In this document: positions 1 through 8,768 of the stretch, piece after piece
Position numbering within the stretch: position 1 is the stretch's first letter
Layout of the letters: every line of letters starts with the position of its first letter
Origin: Ga0077555 sp050250755
GTDB taxonomy: Bacteria > Pseudomonadota > Alphaproteobacteria > Rhizobiales > Hyphomicrobiaceae
Length of the DNA stretch: 64,000 nucleotides
Direction of reading: 5' to 3'
Assembly (NCBI GenBank): GCA_050250755.1
Contig: JBFWOB010000007.1
Location: 1 to 64,000 of the forward strand
Made by a program: the position numbers and the translations under genes
The notes under the pieces: generated by a model
What the model was told of the DNA's origin: nothing
What the model saw: only the letters and a program-made list of their open reading frames with translations
The model's database searches: none

Positions 1-1
1 T

Positions 2-907
2 TTGAGAAACCACTCGGCCACTTTGGCGCGACTAGCCGAACGATGGATCGGCTTCTCCGCGAATAGGAAGCTGCCGACGTGGCGGCGGCGCGTTTTCGAC
101 AGTGCTGTTCCGACAACTCAACGGGGTGCGGGCACAAAGGGAACGGTGGCCCTGCTGGCGGTTACCTTCAATCGAAACTTCGAGCCGCAAAATCTCGAGG
201 CCACCGTCGAGGTGTTGGAGGGGCTTGGATACAGAGTCTCGGTCATCGAGCCGAGTGGCGGCGGGCGCTCCGTCTGTTGCGGCCGGACGTTTCTCTCCGC
301 GGGGCTTGTCGATGAGGCTCGTCTGGAGGCACGGCGGCTGATTGAAGCCGTGCGGCCGCATCTGGACGGGGTGACTCCGGTCGTCGGCATCGAGCCTTCG
401 TGCCTGCTGACTTTGCGTGACGAGTATCTGGCCATGGGTCTTGGAGAAGATGCTACGAGACTGGCGGAACAGGCGGTGATGCTCGAGGAGCTGCTGGCTC
501 GCGAGCACAGGGCTGGCAGACTTGAGGCCGGCGCTCTCGGTCGGTCGCACGGCACGGTGCATCTCCACACGCACTGCCATCAGAAGGCATTCGGGGTCGC
601 GGGTTCCGTTGAGCAGACGCTTCGGCTGGTGGACGGACTGGCTGTGAAGACGATCGACTCGGGCTGTTGCGGCATGGCTGGTAGTTTCGGCTATCAGGCC
701 GAGACGCACGACGTGTCGATGGCGATGGGCGAACTGGCCCTGCTGCCCGCGGTTCGTAAGGCCCAAACGGACGACGTCATCGCCGCCGATGGTTTTTCAT
801 GCCGGCATCAAATTGCCGATGGGGCGGGGCGTCAGGCACAGCATGTCGCCGTTATTTTGAGAGACGCGATGCGCGATGCTCAGAAATCGAGCGGGGATCA
901 GCGCTGA
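2..907 (+). CDS. C-terminal part of an FAD-linked/Fe-S oxidoreductase (CCG domain); 5' end outside window
   Basis: This is the tail of a larger protein that begins before base 1; the TTG at base 2 is only the first in-frame codon that could be read as a start. Two cysteine-rich CCG-type motifs are visible: CCGRTFLSAG with EPSC further on, and HTHCHQKA followed by SGCCGMAGSFGY. Such motifs bind an iron-sulfur cofactor in the C-terminal half of D-lactate/glycolate oxidase-like proteins (Dld or GlpC/GlcF style), where the N-terminal half carries FAD. The substrate cannot be told from this fragment. The amidase gene starts 58 bases downstream, so the two may be co-transcribed. Confidence 0.8.
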   Translation: MRNHSATLARLAERWIGFSANRKLPTWRRRVFDSAVPTTQRGAGTKGTVALLAVTFNRNFEPQNLEATVEVLEGLGYRVSVIEPSGGGRSVCCGRTFLSAGLVDEARLEARRLIEAVRPHLDGVTPVVGIEPSCLLTLRDEYLAMGLGEDATRLAEQAVMLEELLAREHRAGRLEAGALGRSHGTVHLHTHCHQKAFGVAGSVEQTLRLVDGLAVKTIDSGCCGMAGSFGYQAETHDVSMAMGELALLPAVRKAQTDDVIAADGFSCRHQIADGAGRQAQHVAVILRDAMRDAQKSSGDQR

Positions 908-965
908 CAGGGCGGGCCGTGCGTGCTTTCCTGATCTCAACCCGAACACTCCTGGAGCCACCTCA

Positions 966-2309
966 ATGTCGATGAATCCCCTAGTCGAGCTGACCGCCGC
1001 TGAAGCGCGCGATCGAATGGTGCGTGGTGACATCTCGGCTGAAGCCTATACGAAAGCGTGCCTGGACCAGATAGCTGCGCGCGATGCGGACGTGGAGGCG
1101 TGGGCGCATCTCGATCCGGATTATGCGCTCGAGCAGGCGCATGCCCTCGACAGACAGCGCGCTTCCGGTGCCGGTACAGGCGCATTGCACGGGCTGCCGG
1201 TGGGCATCAAGGACATCATCAATACGGCGGACATGCCGACACAGAACGGCTGCGCCTTGTTCGAAGGCTTTCAGCCTGAAAATGACGCGACATGCGTCGC
1301 GGTGCTGCGCGCCGCAGGCGCTGTCATCATGGGTAAGACGGTGACGACCGAGCTGGCGAATACGACGCCGGGCAAGACGAAGAACCCCCATAATCCAGCG
1401 CACACGCCCGGCGGCTCGTCGTCGGGCTCGGCCGCAGGCGTGGCAGCTCGGATGATCCCGCTTGCGCTTGGCACGCAGACGGGCGGGTCGGTGATCCGCC
1501 CAGGGTCGTTCTGCGGCGTTCATGCGTTGAAGCCGACACTCGGATTGATCTCCCGCACGGGCGTGACGCTGCAGTCGCATACGCTCGATACGGTGGGCGT
1601 CTATGGTCGTTCGCTTGCCGACCTCGCCCTGATCGCGGATGCGCTTTCGCAGTACGATCCAAGCGATGCCGTGAGCTACGAGCGCAGCCGACCAACCGTC
1701 TCATCGACGCTGTCGGCGGGCACAATCGGGACGCCAACGCTCGGGTTTTTCCGATCACCGGCCTGGGAGTTCGCCGAGCCCGACGCCCAGAGCGCGCTCG
1801 AAGGCTTCGTGAAAAAACTCGGCGGTGCGGTGCGCGATGTCGAGATCCCGGAGCTTGACCATGTCATCGAGCACCATGCCAACGTCATGGCGGCGGAGAA
1901 CTGCGGCTATTACGGGCCGTTGCTCGAGCGTAATCCGAAGGGATTGAGCGCCGGTCTGACGGAGCGGCTGAAGGCAGCGACCAGCGTGACCGCCGGCGAC
2001 TATGTGCGCTCGCTCGCGGCGCGGGATGACCTCTACCGGGCCGTGGAGCGTACCCTCGACGACATTTCAGTATTGATCACGCTGCCATCGTGCGGCCCGG
2101 CCCCCAAGGGGCTCGGATCGACCGGAAATCCGGTTTTCAACGCGATGTGGACCTATCTCGGTGTGCCCTGCGTGACGCTGCCGCTGATGACCGTGGGCGG
2201 GATGCCGTGCGGTGTGCAATTGATCGGTAAGCGTCGGGACGAAGGACGACTTCTTGCCGTTGCGCGTTGGGTCGAAGAGAAGGTCGCCGAGCGCGGCGTG
2301 ATGCGTTGA
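966..2309 (+). CDS. Amidase (amidase-signature family)
   Basis: A 447-residue protein of the amidase-signature family, which hydrolyses amide bonds with a Ser-cisSer-Lys triad. The lysine sits in LPVGIKDII, and the glycine/serine-rich signature GGSSSGSAAGVAA is followed by TQTGGSVIRPGSFCG, which contains the catalytic serines. The ATG at 966 (MSMNPLVELTA) is preferred because the longer frame from 876 overlaps the upstream gene and has no conserved residues. The natural substrate is not clear; indole-acetamide, aryl-amide and GatA-like small-molecule amidases share this fold. It lies close behind the Fe-S oxidoreductase and may belong to the same catabolic operon. Confidence 0.9.
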   Translation: MSMNPLVELTAAEARDRMVRGDISAEAYTKACLDQIAARDADVEAWAHLDPDYALEQAHALDRQRASGAGTGALHGLPVGIKDIINTADMPTQNGCALFEGFQPENDATCVAVLRAAGAVIMGKTVTTELANTTPGKTKNPHNPAHTPGGSSSGSAAGVAARMIPLALGTQTGGSVIRPGSFCGVHALKPTLGLISRTGVTLQSHTLDTVGVYGRSLADLALIADALSQYDPSDAVSYERSRPTVSSTLSAGTIGTPTLGFFRSPAWEFAEPDAQSALEGFVKKLGGAVRDVEIPELDHVIEHHANVMAAENCGYYGPLLERNPKGLSAGLTERLKAATSVTAGDYVRSLAARDDLYRAVERTLDDISVLITLPSCGPAPKGLGSTGNPVFNAMWTYLGVPCVTLPLMTVGGMPCGVQLIGKRRDEGRLLAVARWVEEKVAERGVMR

Positions 2310-2728
2310 ACCAGCGCCGCTGATGGATCTCGGCCGCGGATGGCATACGTCTGCGGCTGTCTCCCTTCCGCCATGTCTTCGAAGGCGGACGTGACGGGAT
2401 CGGAAAGCGCGTCGCTACGTCTGGACTTCCGTTTTTGCGGAAATGCCGCGAAAGCGCAGCCGTGGCTATATTGGGCCGGCGACGTGGCGAGCGAATAATC
2501 GCGTAATAACATGCACTGTTCATGCACAACGCGCGTTGTGGTCTTTACCGGTGCGTTATTTCAATTTGTTAAGAGGAGGCGGCAGGCGCATCGGCGCTCT
2601 GTATTCTTAGTGCAATACAACCATGTCACACTCCCAGCCGAAGTTGCGCATACGATCTGAGACGGACCGGCCCGCCGGGTGGATCAAGACCGCCCGGCGC
2701 GAAGGCCGATTTCACGTGGAGTGAACTC
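2310..2728. other. Intergenic region upstream of ppk, no gene seen
   Basis: About 420 bases without a convincing reading frame. The second half, from about 2495, is AT-richer than its surroundings (for example GTGCGTTATTTCAATTTGTT near 2550) and probably holds the ppk promoter. A small TTCCG/CGGAA stem with a short T-rich loop lies near 2427. A single TGTCAC near 2623 is not enough to call a PHO box, which would be the expected control site for polyphosphate genes. Confidence 0.4.
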
Positions 2729-4948
2729 GTGACGACCAGTTCCCATCAACAACGGCAAAGCACACCCTCCCAAAAGGAGATGGCGAACGTTGCGTCATCT
2801 GAGAGCGGACCATCGAGCCGCTTCTACAACCGAGAGCTTTCGTGGCTTCAGTTCAATGCCCGAGTCCTTGAAGAAGCAGGCAACACGAAGCATCCGCTGC
2901 TGGAACGATTGAGGTTCCTGTCGATCTCGGCGTCGAATCTCGATGAGTTCTTTATGGTGCGCGTCGCCGGTCTGCATGGACAGGTTCTGGCCAAGGTCCG
3001 TACGGTCAGTCAGGATGGACTGACGCCGGAGCAGCAGCTTGCTGCGATCTACCGTTTTGTTGCGGATCTTTCCGCCAAGCAGCAGGCGGCATGGATCGAG
3101 CTGAAGGATCTGCTGGCGGCGAACGGCGTCGAAATGATCGAGCCGCCCAGCCTCGAACCGTTCGAGCAGGCATGGCTCGATGAGTACTTCCTCAATCAGA
3201 TATTTCCGGTTTTGACGCCGATCGCCGTCGATCCCGTCCACCCTTTCCCGTTCATCCCGAACAAGGGTTTCACGCTGGGCCTTGAACTGGAGCATGAGAA
3301 GTCGGGTGCGCTCATGCACGCGATCATGCCGATCCCGGCGCAGTTGAAGCGCTTCGTCCGCTTGCCGCAGAACCCTGCCAGCGATGACGTCAGCGGGCTT
3401 TCCCAGCCAATACGGTTCGTGCCGGTTGAGACGCTTGTCGCGCACTATGCGGCACGCCTTTTCCCCGCCTATCGGATCGCGCGGCAGGGCGCGTTCAGGG
3501 TACTCCGGGACAGTGACATCGAGGTTGAAGAGGAGGCGGAGGACCTGGTTCGCTTCTTCGAGAGCGCCCTCAAGCGCCGCAAGCGCGGAACGGTGATACG
3601 GCTTCAGGTCGAGGCATCGATGCCGCGCGAGCTGCGCGAGTTCGTGACAGGGCAACTCGAAGTACGGGAAGCCGACGTTTACATGAAGGAGCAGCTTCTC
3701 GGCCTCGCGGATCTTAGCCAGCTCATTGTTGCCGACCGGCCCAAGCTTCTGTTTCAGCCATTCAACATTCGTTTTCCCGAGCGAATTCGCGAATTCGACG
3801 GCGATTGTTTCGCAGCCGTCGGCGCTAAGGACATCGTAGTCCATCATCCCTACGAGTCGTTCGACGTGGTGGTTCAGTTCCTGCGGCAGGCGGCGCTCGA
3901 TCCGGGCGTAATGGCGATCAAATGGACGCTCTATCGCACGTCGACGGACAGCCCGATCGTCAAGGCGCTGAAGGATGCTGCTGACGTCGGCAAATCGGTG
4001 ACGGCGGTGGTCGAGCTCAAGGCCCGGTTCGATGAGGAAGCGAATATCCGCTGGGCTAAGGACCTTGAAAGTGCGGGCGTGCACGTGGTCTACGGATTCG
4101 TCGAGCTCAAGACGCACGCCAAGCTGGGATTGGTCGTGCGCCGCGACGGCGACGGTGTGATGAGTTATTGCCACATCGGCACCGGTAACTACCACCCACA
4201 GACCGCCAGGATTTATACGGACCTGTCGTTCTTTACGGCGAACGCTGCGATTGCGCGGGATGTCGCTCGTATTTTCAATTTCGTAACGGGATACGCAGAG
4301 CCGGCTGACCTCGAAGTTCTGTCGACAAGCCCGCATGGCATTAGGCACAAGATGCTCGCAAACATCGCGGCTGAGGCCGAGCATGCCCGTGCGGGCCGTC
4401 CGGCGGCGATCTGGGCTAAAATGAATTCCTTGGTTGATGGCCAGGTGATCGAGGCTCTTTACGCCGCGAGCAGCGCGGGGGTGCAGATCGATCTCGTTGT
4501 GCGCGGCATCTGCTGCCTGAGGGCTGGCGTGCCAGGGCTATCAGAGAATATCCGTGTGAAAAGCATCGTGGGACGCTTTCTCGAGCATGGGCGCATCTAC
4601 TGCTTCGGGAACGGGTATGGGCTTCCCGATCGGCGCGCACTCGTCTACATCAGCTCCGCGGATATGATGCCGCGCAACCTGGACCGACGTGTCGAAGCCA
4701 TGGTTCCGATCCTCAATCCGACTGTTCACGAGCAGATCCTCGACCAGATCATGGTGGCAAACCTTAAGGACAACCAGCAAAGCTGGCGCGTGCTCTCGGA
4801 CGGGAGTTGCGAGAGGATCGCGCCGGGCCCCGGTGAGGAAGCGTTTAATGCTCACACCTATTTCATGACCAACCCATCTCTCTCGGGGCGTGGTCAGTCG
4901 CTTGCCGGGAGCTTTCCGCCGCGTGTGCGGTTCAGAGAGAAGAGCTGA
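2729..4948 (+). CDS. ppk1: Polyphosphate kinase 1
   Basis: PPK1 reversibly transfers the gamma phosphate of ATP to long-chain polyphosphate. At 739 residues the protein has the usual family length, with the four-domain layout opening at RFYNRELSWLQFNARVLEEA. The two HKD-type catalytic histidines are visible in LKTHAKLGLVVRRD and FLEHGRIYCFGNG, and the conserved HIGTGNYHPQTARIYTD follows the first. The GTG at 2729 is chosen because GGAGTG lies seven bases upstream; the in-frame ATG at 2780 has AGGAG directly abutting it, which is too close. The exopolyphosphatase gene follows after 21 bases, so synthesis and breakdown of polyphosphate are probably encoded in one operon. Confidence 0.97.
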   Translation: MTTSSHQQRQSTPSQKEMANVASSESGPSSRFYNRELSWLQFNARVLEEAGNTKHPLLERLRFLSISASNLDEFFMVRVAGLHGQVLAKVRTVSQDGLTPEQQLAAIYRFVADLSAKQQAAWIELKDLLAANGVEMIEPPSLEPFEQAWLDEYFLNQIFPVLTPIAVDPVHPFPFIPNKGFTLGLELEHEKSGALMHAIMPIPAQLKRFVRLPQNPASDDVSGLSQPIRFVPVETLVAHYAARLFPAYRIARQGAFRVLRDSDIEVEEEAEDLVRFFESALKRRKRGTVIRLQVEASMPRELREFVTGQLEVREADVYMKEQLLGLADLSQLIVADRPKLLFQPFNIRFPERIREFDGDCFAAVGAKDIVVHHPYESFDVVVQFLRQAALDPGVMAIKWTLYRTSTDSPIVKALKDAADVGKSVTAVVELKARFDEEANIRWAKDLESAGVHVVYGFVELKTHAKLGLVVRRDGDGVMSYCHIGTGNYHPQTARIYTDLSFFTANAAIARDVARIFNFVTGYAEPADLEVLSTSPHGIRHKMLANIAAEAEHARAGRPAAIWAKMNSLVDGQVIEALYAASSAGVQIDLVVRGICCLRAGVPGLSENIRVKSIVGRFLEHGRIYCFGNGYGLPDRRALVYISSADMMPRNLDRRVEAMVPILNPTVHEQILDQIMVANLKDNQQSWRVLSDGSCERIAPGPGEEAFNAHTYFMTNPSLSGRGQSLAGSFPPRVRFREKS

Positions 4949-4969
4949 TAAGAGATCGAGGCCGACCGA

Positions 4970-6508
4970 GTGGCGGAATACGGCAGCATGATTGGAGGCC
5001 AAGGTCGGCTGATCGACCTCGAGCCGATCGGGGTGGTCGACATCGGCTCCCATTCCGTCCGACTGGTGGTCTACGAAGGCGCAGTGCGCAGCCCGGTACC
5101 GCTCTTCAACGAGAAGGTGCCTTGCGGTCTCGGTCGCGGGCTCGTTACGACGGGGCGTCTCAGTGCAGAGGGCGTGGATCGAGCGCTGGCAGCTCTACGT
5201 CGCTTCAAAGGCGTCGCCCGGAACCTGCACGTGAAGAACATCCGCGCCGTGGCAACGGCCGCGGTACGCGAGGCCAGCAACGGACCGCAGTTCATCGAGG
5301 CGGCCGAAAAGGTGCTTGGCGAGCCGATCCAGGTGCTGTCCGGCGAGCGCGAGGCGGAGCTGGCAGCCTACGGCATCGAGATGGGCTTCCGAAATCCGGA
5401 CGGTATTGCGGGAGACCTCGGCGGAGGCAGTCTCGAACTGATCGACGTGCAAGGTGGACGGCGCAGGGCCGCCGTGACACTCCCGCTCGGCGGATTGCGG
5501 CTTATCGACCAGACTGGAGGGCGGATCGAGAAAGGCGTCGATCTCATAGAGCAGCAACTCGCGAAGCTTCCGTGGATCGACGCAGCGCGTGGGCGAACAT
5601 TCTTCGCTGTTGGCGGGACCTGGCGTGCGCTCGGCAAGCTGCACATGGCGATGGTGGATTATCCGCTGCACGTGATGCACGGCTATCGGCTATCGGCGCG
5701 CGCCGCGCTGGATCTCACGGAGGCGGTGCGCAAGGCCAAGCGTTTGGGCGATCTCAAAGGCGGGCAAAACGTCTCGCGTGCCCGGCGCGAAGTGCTGCCG
5801 TTCGGGGCACTGGTGCTCGAACGATTAGTGCAGCACATGCAGCCGTCGGAGGTGGTGTTTTCGGTCTTCGGGATTCGCGAAGGGCTCCTCTATTCCTTGC
5901 TCTCGGAGGGGGAGCGGCGAAAAGATCCGTTGCTGGCTTTCGCTGAGGATTATGCCCGCCTCAGGTCGCGATCGCTCGAGCACGCGCACGAATTGGCGGC
6001 ATGGGCTGATCCGCTTTTTCAGCCACCAGGCCCAAGGGAAACCGAGGAAGAGCACCGGCTGAGGTATGCTGCCTGCCTGTTGTCCGACATCGGGTGGCGG
6101 GCCATGCCGGACTATCGCGGCGAGCAGAGCCTCAATGTGATCGCACATGCGGCGTTGAACGGCATCGACCATCCCGGGCGCGTATTTCTGGCGCTCACGG
6201 TGTACTTCAGGCACACCGGACCGGGCGAGGGAGAGGGTACAGAGGATTTGCCTGAACGCCTGAAAGCGCTTGCGCCGCGGCGTCTCATTCGGCGGGCGCG
6301 TATCCTCGGCGCCGCCATCCGCGCAGCGCACATGCTTTCGATCGGGATGCCGGGCACGATCGATGAGACGCCCGTCAGTTATGAAGGTGATCGCTTGGTG
6401 CTGCGGCTGCCGCGCGCGCATCAGCATCTCGATGGCGAGCGACTGCAACGTCGGTTCGCGGCATTGGCGGAACTCCTCGACCGCCGGCCAGAAATCAGGC
6501 TCGGCTGA
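4970..6508 (+). CDS. ppx: Exopolyphosphatase, Ppx/GppA family
   Basis: Ppx/GppA proteins remove terminal phosphates from polyphosphate or from pppGpp. The N-terminal actin-like ATPase fold is seen in GVVDIGSHSVRLVVYEGA and the phosphate loop GDLGGGSLELIDV, and the C-terminal part (from about residue 310) looks like the HD-type helical domain of the family. The protein has 512 residues. GTG at 4970 is used as start; ATG at 4988 is an alternative. Pairing with ppk1 directly upstream favours polyphosphate as the main substrate, though activity on pppGpp cannot be excluded. Confidence 0.93.
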   Translation: MAEYGSMIGGQGRLIDLEPIGVVDIGSHSVRLVVYEGAVRSPVPLFNEKVPCGLGRGLVTTGRLSAEGVDRALAALRRFKGVARNLHVKNIRAVATAAVREASNGPQFIEAAEKVLGEPIQVLSGEREAELAAYGIEMGFRNPDGIAGDLGGGSLELIDVQGGRRRAAVTLPLGGLRLIDQTGGRIEKGVDLIEQQLAKLPWIDAARGRTFFAVGGTWRALGKLHMAMVDYPLHVMHGYRLSARAALDLTEAVRKAKRLGDLKGGQNVSRARREVLPFGALVLERLVQHMQPSEVVFSVFGIREGLLYSLLSEGERRKDPLLAFAEDYARLRSRSLEHAHELAAWADPLFQPPGPRETEEEHRLRYAACLLSDIGWRAMPDYRGEQSLNVIAHAALNGIDHPGRVFLALTVYFRHTGPGEGEGTEDLPERLKALAPRRLIRRARILGAAIRAAHMLSIGMPGTIDETPVSYEGDRLVLRLPRAHQHLDGERLQRRFAALAELLDRRPEIRLG

Positions 6509-6545
6509 TCGAGGTTTGCTGCGTCCGCTTATGCTGGGCGGAGCG

Positions 6546-7283
6546 CTATCTCTTCAGCTCATCGACAAAAGTTGTAAACACATCGACCGGTTCGCGATCG
6601 GTGCGGAACGTATTCACCTTGGCGTCGGGATCAGCATAACCAAGCGCCATGCCGCAAACCACCTGCTCGATTTCGGGGATCCCGAGCCGCTTGCGCAGCA
6701 ACTCGTGATAATTGGCGAGGGCGGCTTGGGGGCATGTTTCCAGACCGAACTGGCGGGCGGCGATCATCACCGACTGGATAAACATCCCTGTATCCAGCCA
6801 GGAGCCGATCTCCATGTCCTTGTCGAGGGTGAAGAAGAGGCCGACCGGGGCGCCAAACAGTTCGTAATTGCCGCGCCTCTGCAGGCGCATACCTTCCTTA
6901 TTGTCGCGCGTAATGCCCATAGTGCCGTAAAGGCCCCAACCGCAGGCGCGCCGGCGCCCGATGTAAGGCTCGCGCCATTTTTGCGGATAGTAATTATAGG
7001 GGCGTTCCGGCTCCGGCGCCGTGTCGTAAGCGGTGCACATCTCGTCCACGATCCGATCGCGGATGGCGCCATCGACGACATAAACCTTCCACGGCTGGAT
7101 GTTGGTGCCAGAAGGAGCGCGACCGGCCGTCTCGATGATGCGGGCGATGAGCGAGCGGGGAACGGGCCGAGGCAGGAAGGCTCGGATCGATTGGCGGCCG
7201 CGAATGGCGTCCTCGACCGTTAGTCCCAATCGCTCGCCAGGAAGAGACCCGTCATTCGTCTCCGCTTTGATTTCGCGCTGCAT
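6546..7283 (-). CDS. Nitroreductase family protein
   Basis: A 245-residue flavin-dependent nitroreductase-like oxidoreductase. The N-terminal motif DAIRGRQSIRAFLPRPVP and the following APSGTNIQPWKVYVV are typical of FMN-binding nitroreductases, which act as homodimers with NAD(P)H. CPQAALANYHELLRKRLGIP and ALGYADPDAKVN near the end match the C-terminal part of the family. It is transcribed on its own against ppx and is convergent with it. Physiological substrates of such enzymes are usually unknown, so none is proposed. Confidence 0.9.
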   Translation of the reverse strand: MQREIKAETNDGSLPGERLGLTVEDAIRGRQSIRAFLPRPVPRSLIARIIETAGRAPSGTNIQPWKVYVVDGAIRDRIVDEMCTAYDTAPEPERPYNYYPQKWREPYIGRRRACGWGLYGTMGITRDNKEGMRLQRRGNYELFGAPVGLFFTLDKDMEIGSWLDTGMFIQSVMIAARQFGLETCPQAALANYHELLRKRLGIPEIEQVVCGMALGYADPDAKVNTFRTDREPVDVFTTFVDELKR

Positions 7284-7489
7284 CAGCTAGACCTCATCAA
7301 TGGGGTGGGCGGCCGTGAGGCCGATGTCCTGCCTATAGATAGTCCGGACATACCGGGCTTGCCCAGCGTCCGCATGGCCGATGTAGCCCGAGGCGCGTCG
7401 ATTGGCCGGATTGTGCTCGACCGCGCATGCAACCATCCTCTGGCCTCGACGAGACATCACCTGCCTGCTCAGCCATTGGACGCTGCCCA

Positions 7490-7879
7490 ATGACCGCGAC
7501 CCCAGCATCGCCATTTGTGGCAGGACTCGCCTGTCGTTGCCCGCGTTGCGGAAAGGGCCGGCTCTTCAAGGGGCTTTTTTCGCTGGCGCTGGCCGAGAAA
7601 TGCGAGGTGTGCGGGCTCGACTATGCGTTCGTCGATTCCGGAGACGGTCCGGCGATTTTCGCGATCCTGATCCTGGGATTTCTGGTCCTGGGCGGAGCCT
7701 TGATCGCCGAGTTCAAATTTGGCGTCCCCGTTTGGGGACACATCGTGCTGTGGGGCGTTCTGACACCGACCCTGGCAATCGGACTGCTGAGGGTGCTCAA
7801 GGCGACCCTAGCGGCGCTGCAACTCCACTATAAAGCACGCGAGGCCGGGGGCGCCGACGTGAAGAGGCCGGGTGCTTGA
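7490..7879 (+). CDS. DUF983 membrane protein
   Basis: A 129-residue DUF983 protein. It opens with a CxxC-type zinc-ribbon-like motif (CRCPRCGKGRLF and CEVCGLDY) and then has two hydrophobic segments (FAILILGFLVLGGALIAEF and VLWGVLTPTLAIGLLRVL). In alphaproteobacteria this family normally sits between coxC and the SURF1 gene, which suggests a role around cytochrome c oxidase assembly, but no biochemical function is established. The ATG at 7490 gives the compact conserved product. SURF1 follows with essentially no gap, so the two are translationally coupled. Confidence 0.85.
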   Translation: MTATPASPFVAGLACRCPRCGKGRLFKGLFSLALAEKCEVCGLDYAFVDSGDGPAIFAILILGFLVLGGALIAEFKFGVPVWGHIVLWGVLTPTLAIGLLRVLKATLAALQLHYKAREAGGADVKRPGA

Positions 7880-7880
7880 G

Positions 7881-8648
7881 ATGGCTGTCGCGGACCGCAA
7901 GTTGGGCTTGCTGTGGCCAAGCATCTTCAGCGCATTCGCGCTTGTCGCTCTGATCGGGCTTGGCACTTGGCAGCTCCAGCGACTGCACTGGAAGAACGGG
8001 CTCATCGCCCAGATCGAAGCGCGCACGCACGCAACGCCGGTTCCATTCGCCGACGCATTGGCGTCGGTGCGGCGTGGCGATGATCTGGAATATACTAGGG
8101 TCGCGGTCTCTGGTCGGTGGGTTCCCGGTGTCGAACGGTATCTTTGGGCGCCGTTGTCGAGCGGTCCGGGCTGGCACGTCTACGCACCGTTGAAGACGGC
8201 AGCGGGACCCATTGTGATGATCAATCGAGGGTTCGTTCCGGACGCACGCCGAGATCCAGCGTCGCGGCCCGAACCTGATTCATCCGGCGAGGTCTCGCTG
8301 GTCGGCCTATTGCGTAAGCCGGAAGTGAAGACGCCGTTCACACCCGACAACGATCTTGCGCGGAATATGTGGTACTCCCGGGACGTCGATGGCATGGCGC
8401 AGTCACTTTCGCCGGGCCTGGCTCGGCAGGTGGTCCCGTTTGCGATCGATGCCGAGGCAGGATCGGCGCCGCCACCGGCTCCCCAGGGCGGTGTGACTCG
8501 GCTGGAACTTCCAAATAGCCATTTGCAGTATGCGGTGACCTGGTATGGCCTAGCGGCCACACTTGTTGGCGTATATGTGGCCTTCGTGTGGTCGCGGTTG
8601 CATCGTGACCGCGAAGCCGCAAAATCTGCAACTCAAGGTTCCCCTTAA
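7881..8648 (+). CDS. SURF1 family cytochrome oxidase assembly protein
   Basis: SURF1 proteins help insert heme a into the CoxA subunit of aa3-type cytochrome c oxidase. The protein shows the family layout of two terminal membrane helices (SIFSAFALVALIGLGTWQLQRL and YAVTWYGLAATLVGVYVAFVW) around a periplasmic domain with VMINRGFVPD and NMWYSRDV. Either ATG 7881 or GTG 7872 could be the start; the ATG is preferred. The usual coxB, coxA, ctaB, ctaG and coxC genes are not upstream here, which is noteworthy for this normally conserved block. Confidence 0.92.
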   Translation: MAVADRKLGLLWPSIFSAFALVALIGLGTWQLQRLHWKNGLIAQIEARTHATPVPFADALASVRRGDDLEYTRVAVSGRWVPGVERYLWAPLSSGPGWHVYAPLKTAAGPIVMINRGFVPDARRDPASRPEPDSSGEVSLVGLLRKPEVKTPFTPDNDLARNMWYSRDVDGMAQSLSPGLARQVVPFAIDAEAGSAPPPAPQGGVTRLELPNSHLQYAVTWYGLAATLVGVYVAFVWSRLHRDREAAKSATQGSP

Positions 8649-8768
8649 CGCTGGGGACAGCCGGTGGTCTGACCCCCGGCGCCCTTGTGGCGGTCCTGCT
8701 TCGCCGGTAGGTTCGCTCGGCCGTCGTGGTATCGTTTTCGAAACATTCCAAGCCGAGGGCTTTACGCC

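Noticed and set aside
2620..2660. Possible PHO box before ppk1
   Set aside because: Only a single TGTCAC half is present; the second half at the required spacing is missing.
2795..4384. Long minus-strand open frame of about 529 codons opposite ppk
   Set aside because: It lies entirely antisense to ppk1, has no domain and reflects codon bias of GC-rich DNA.
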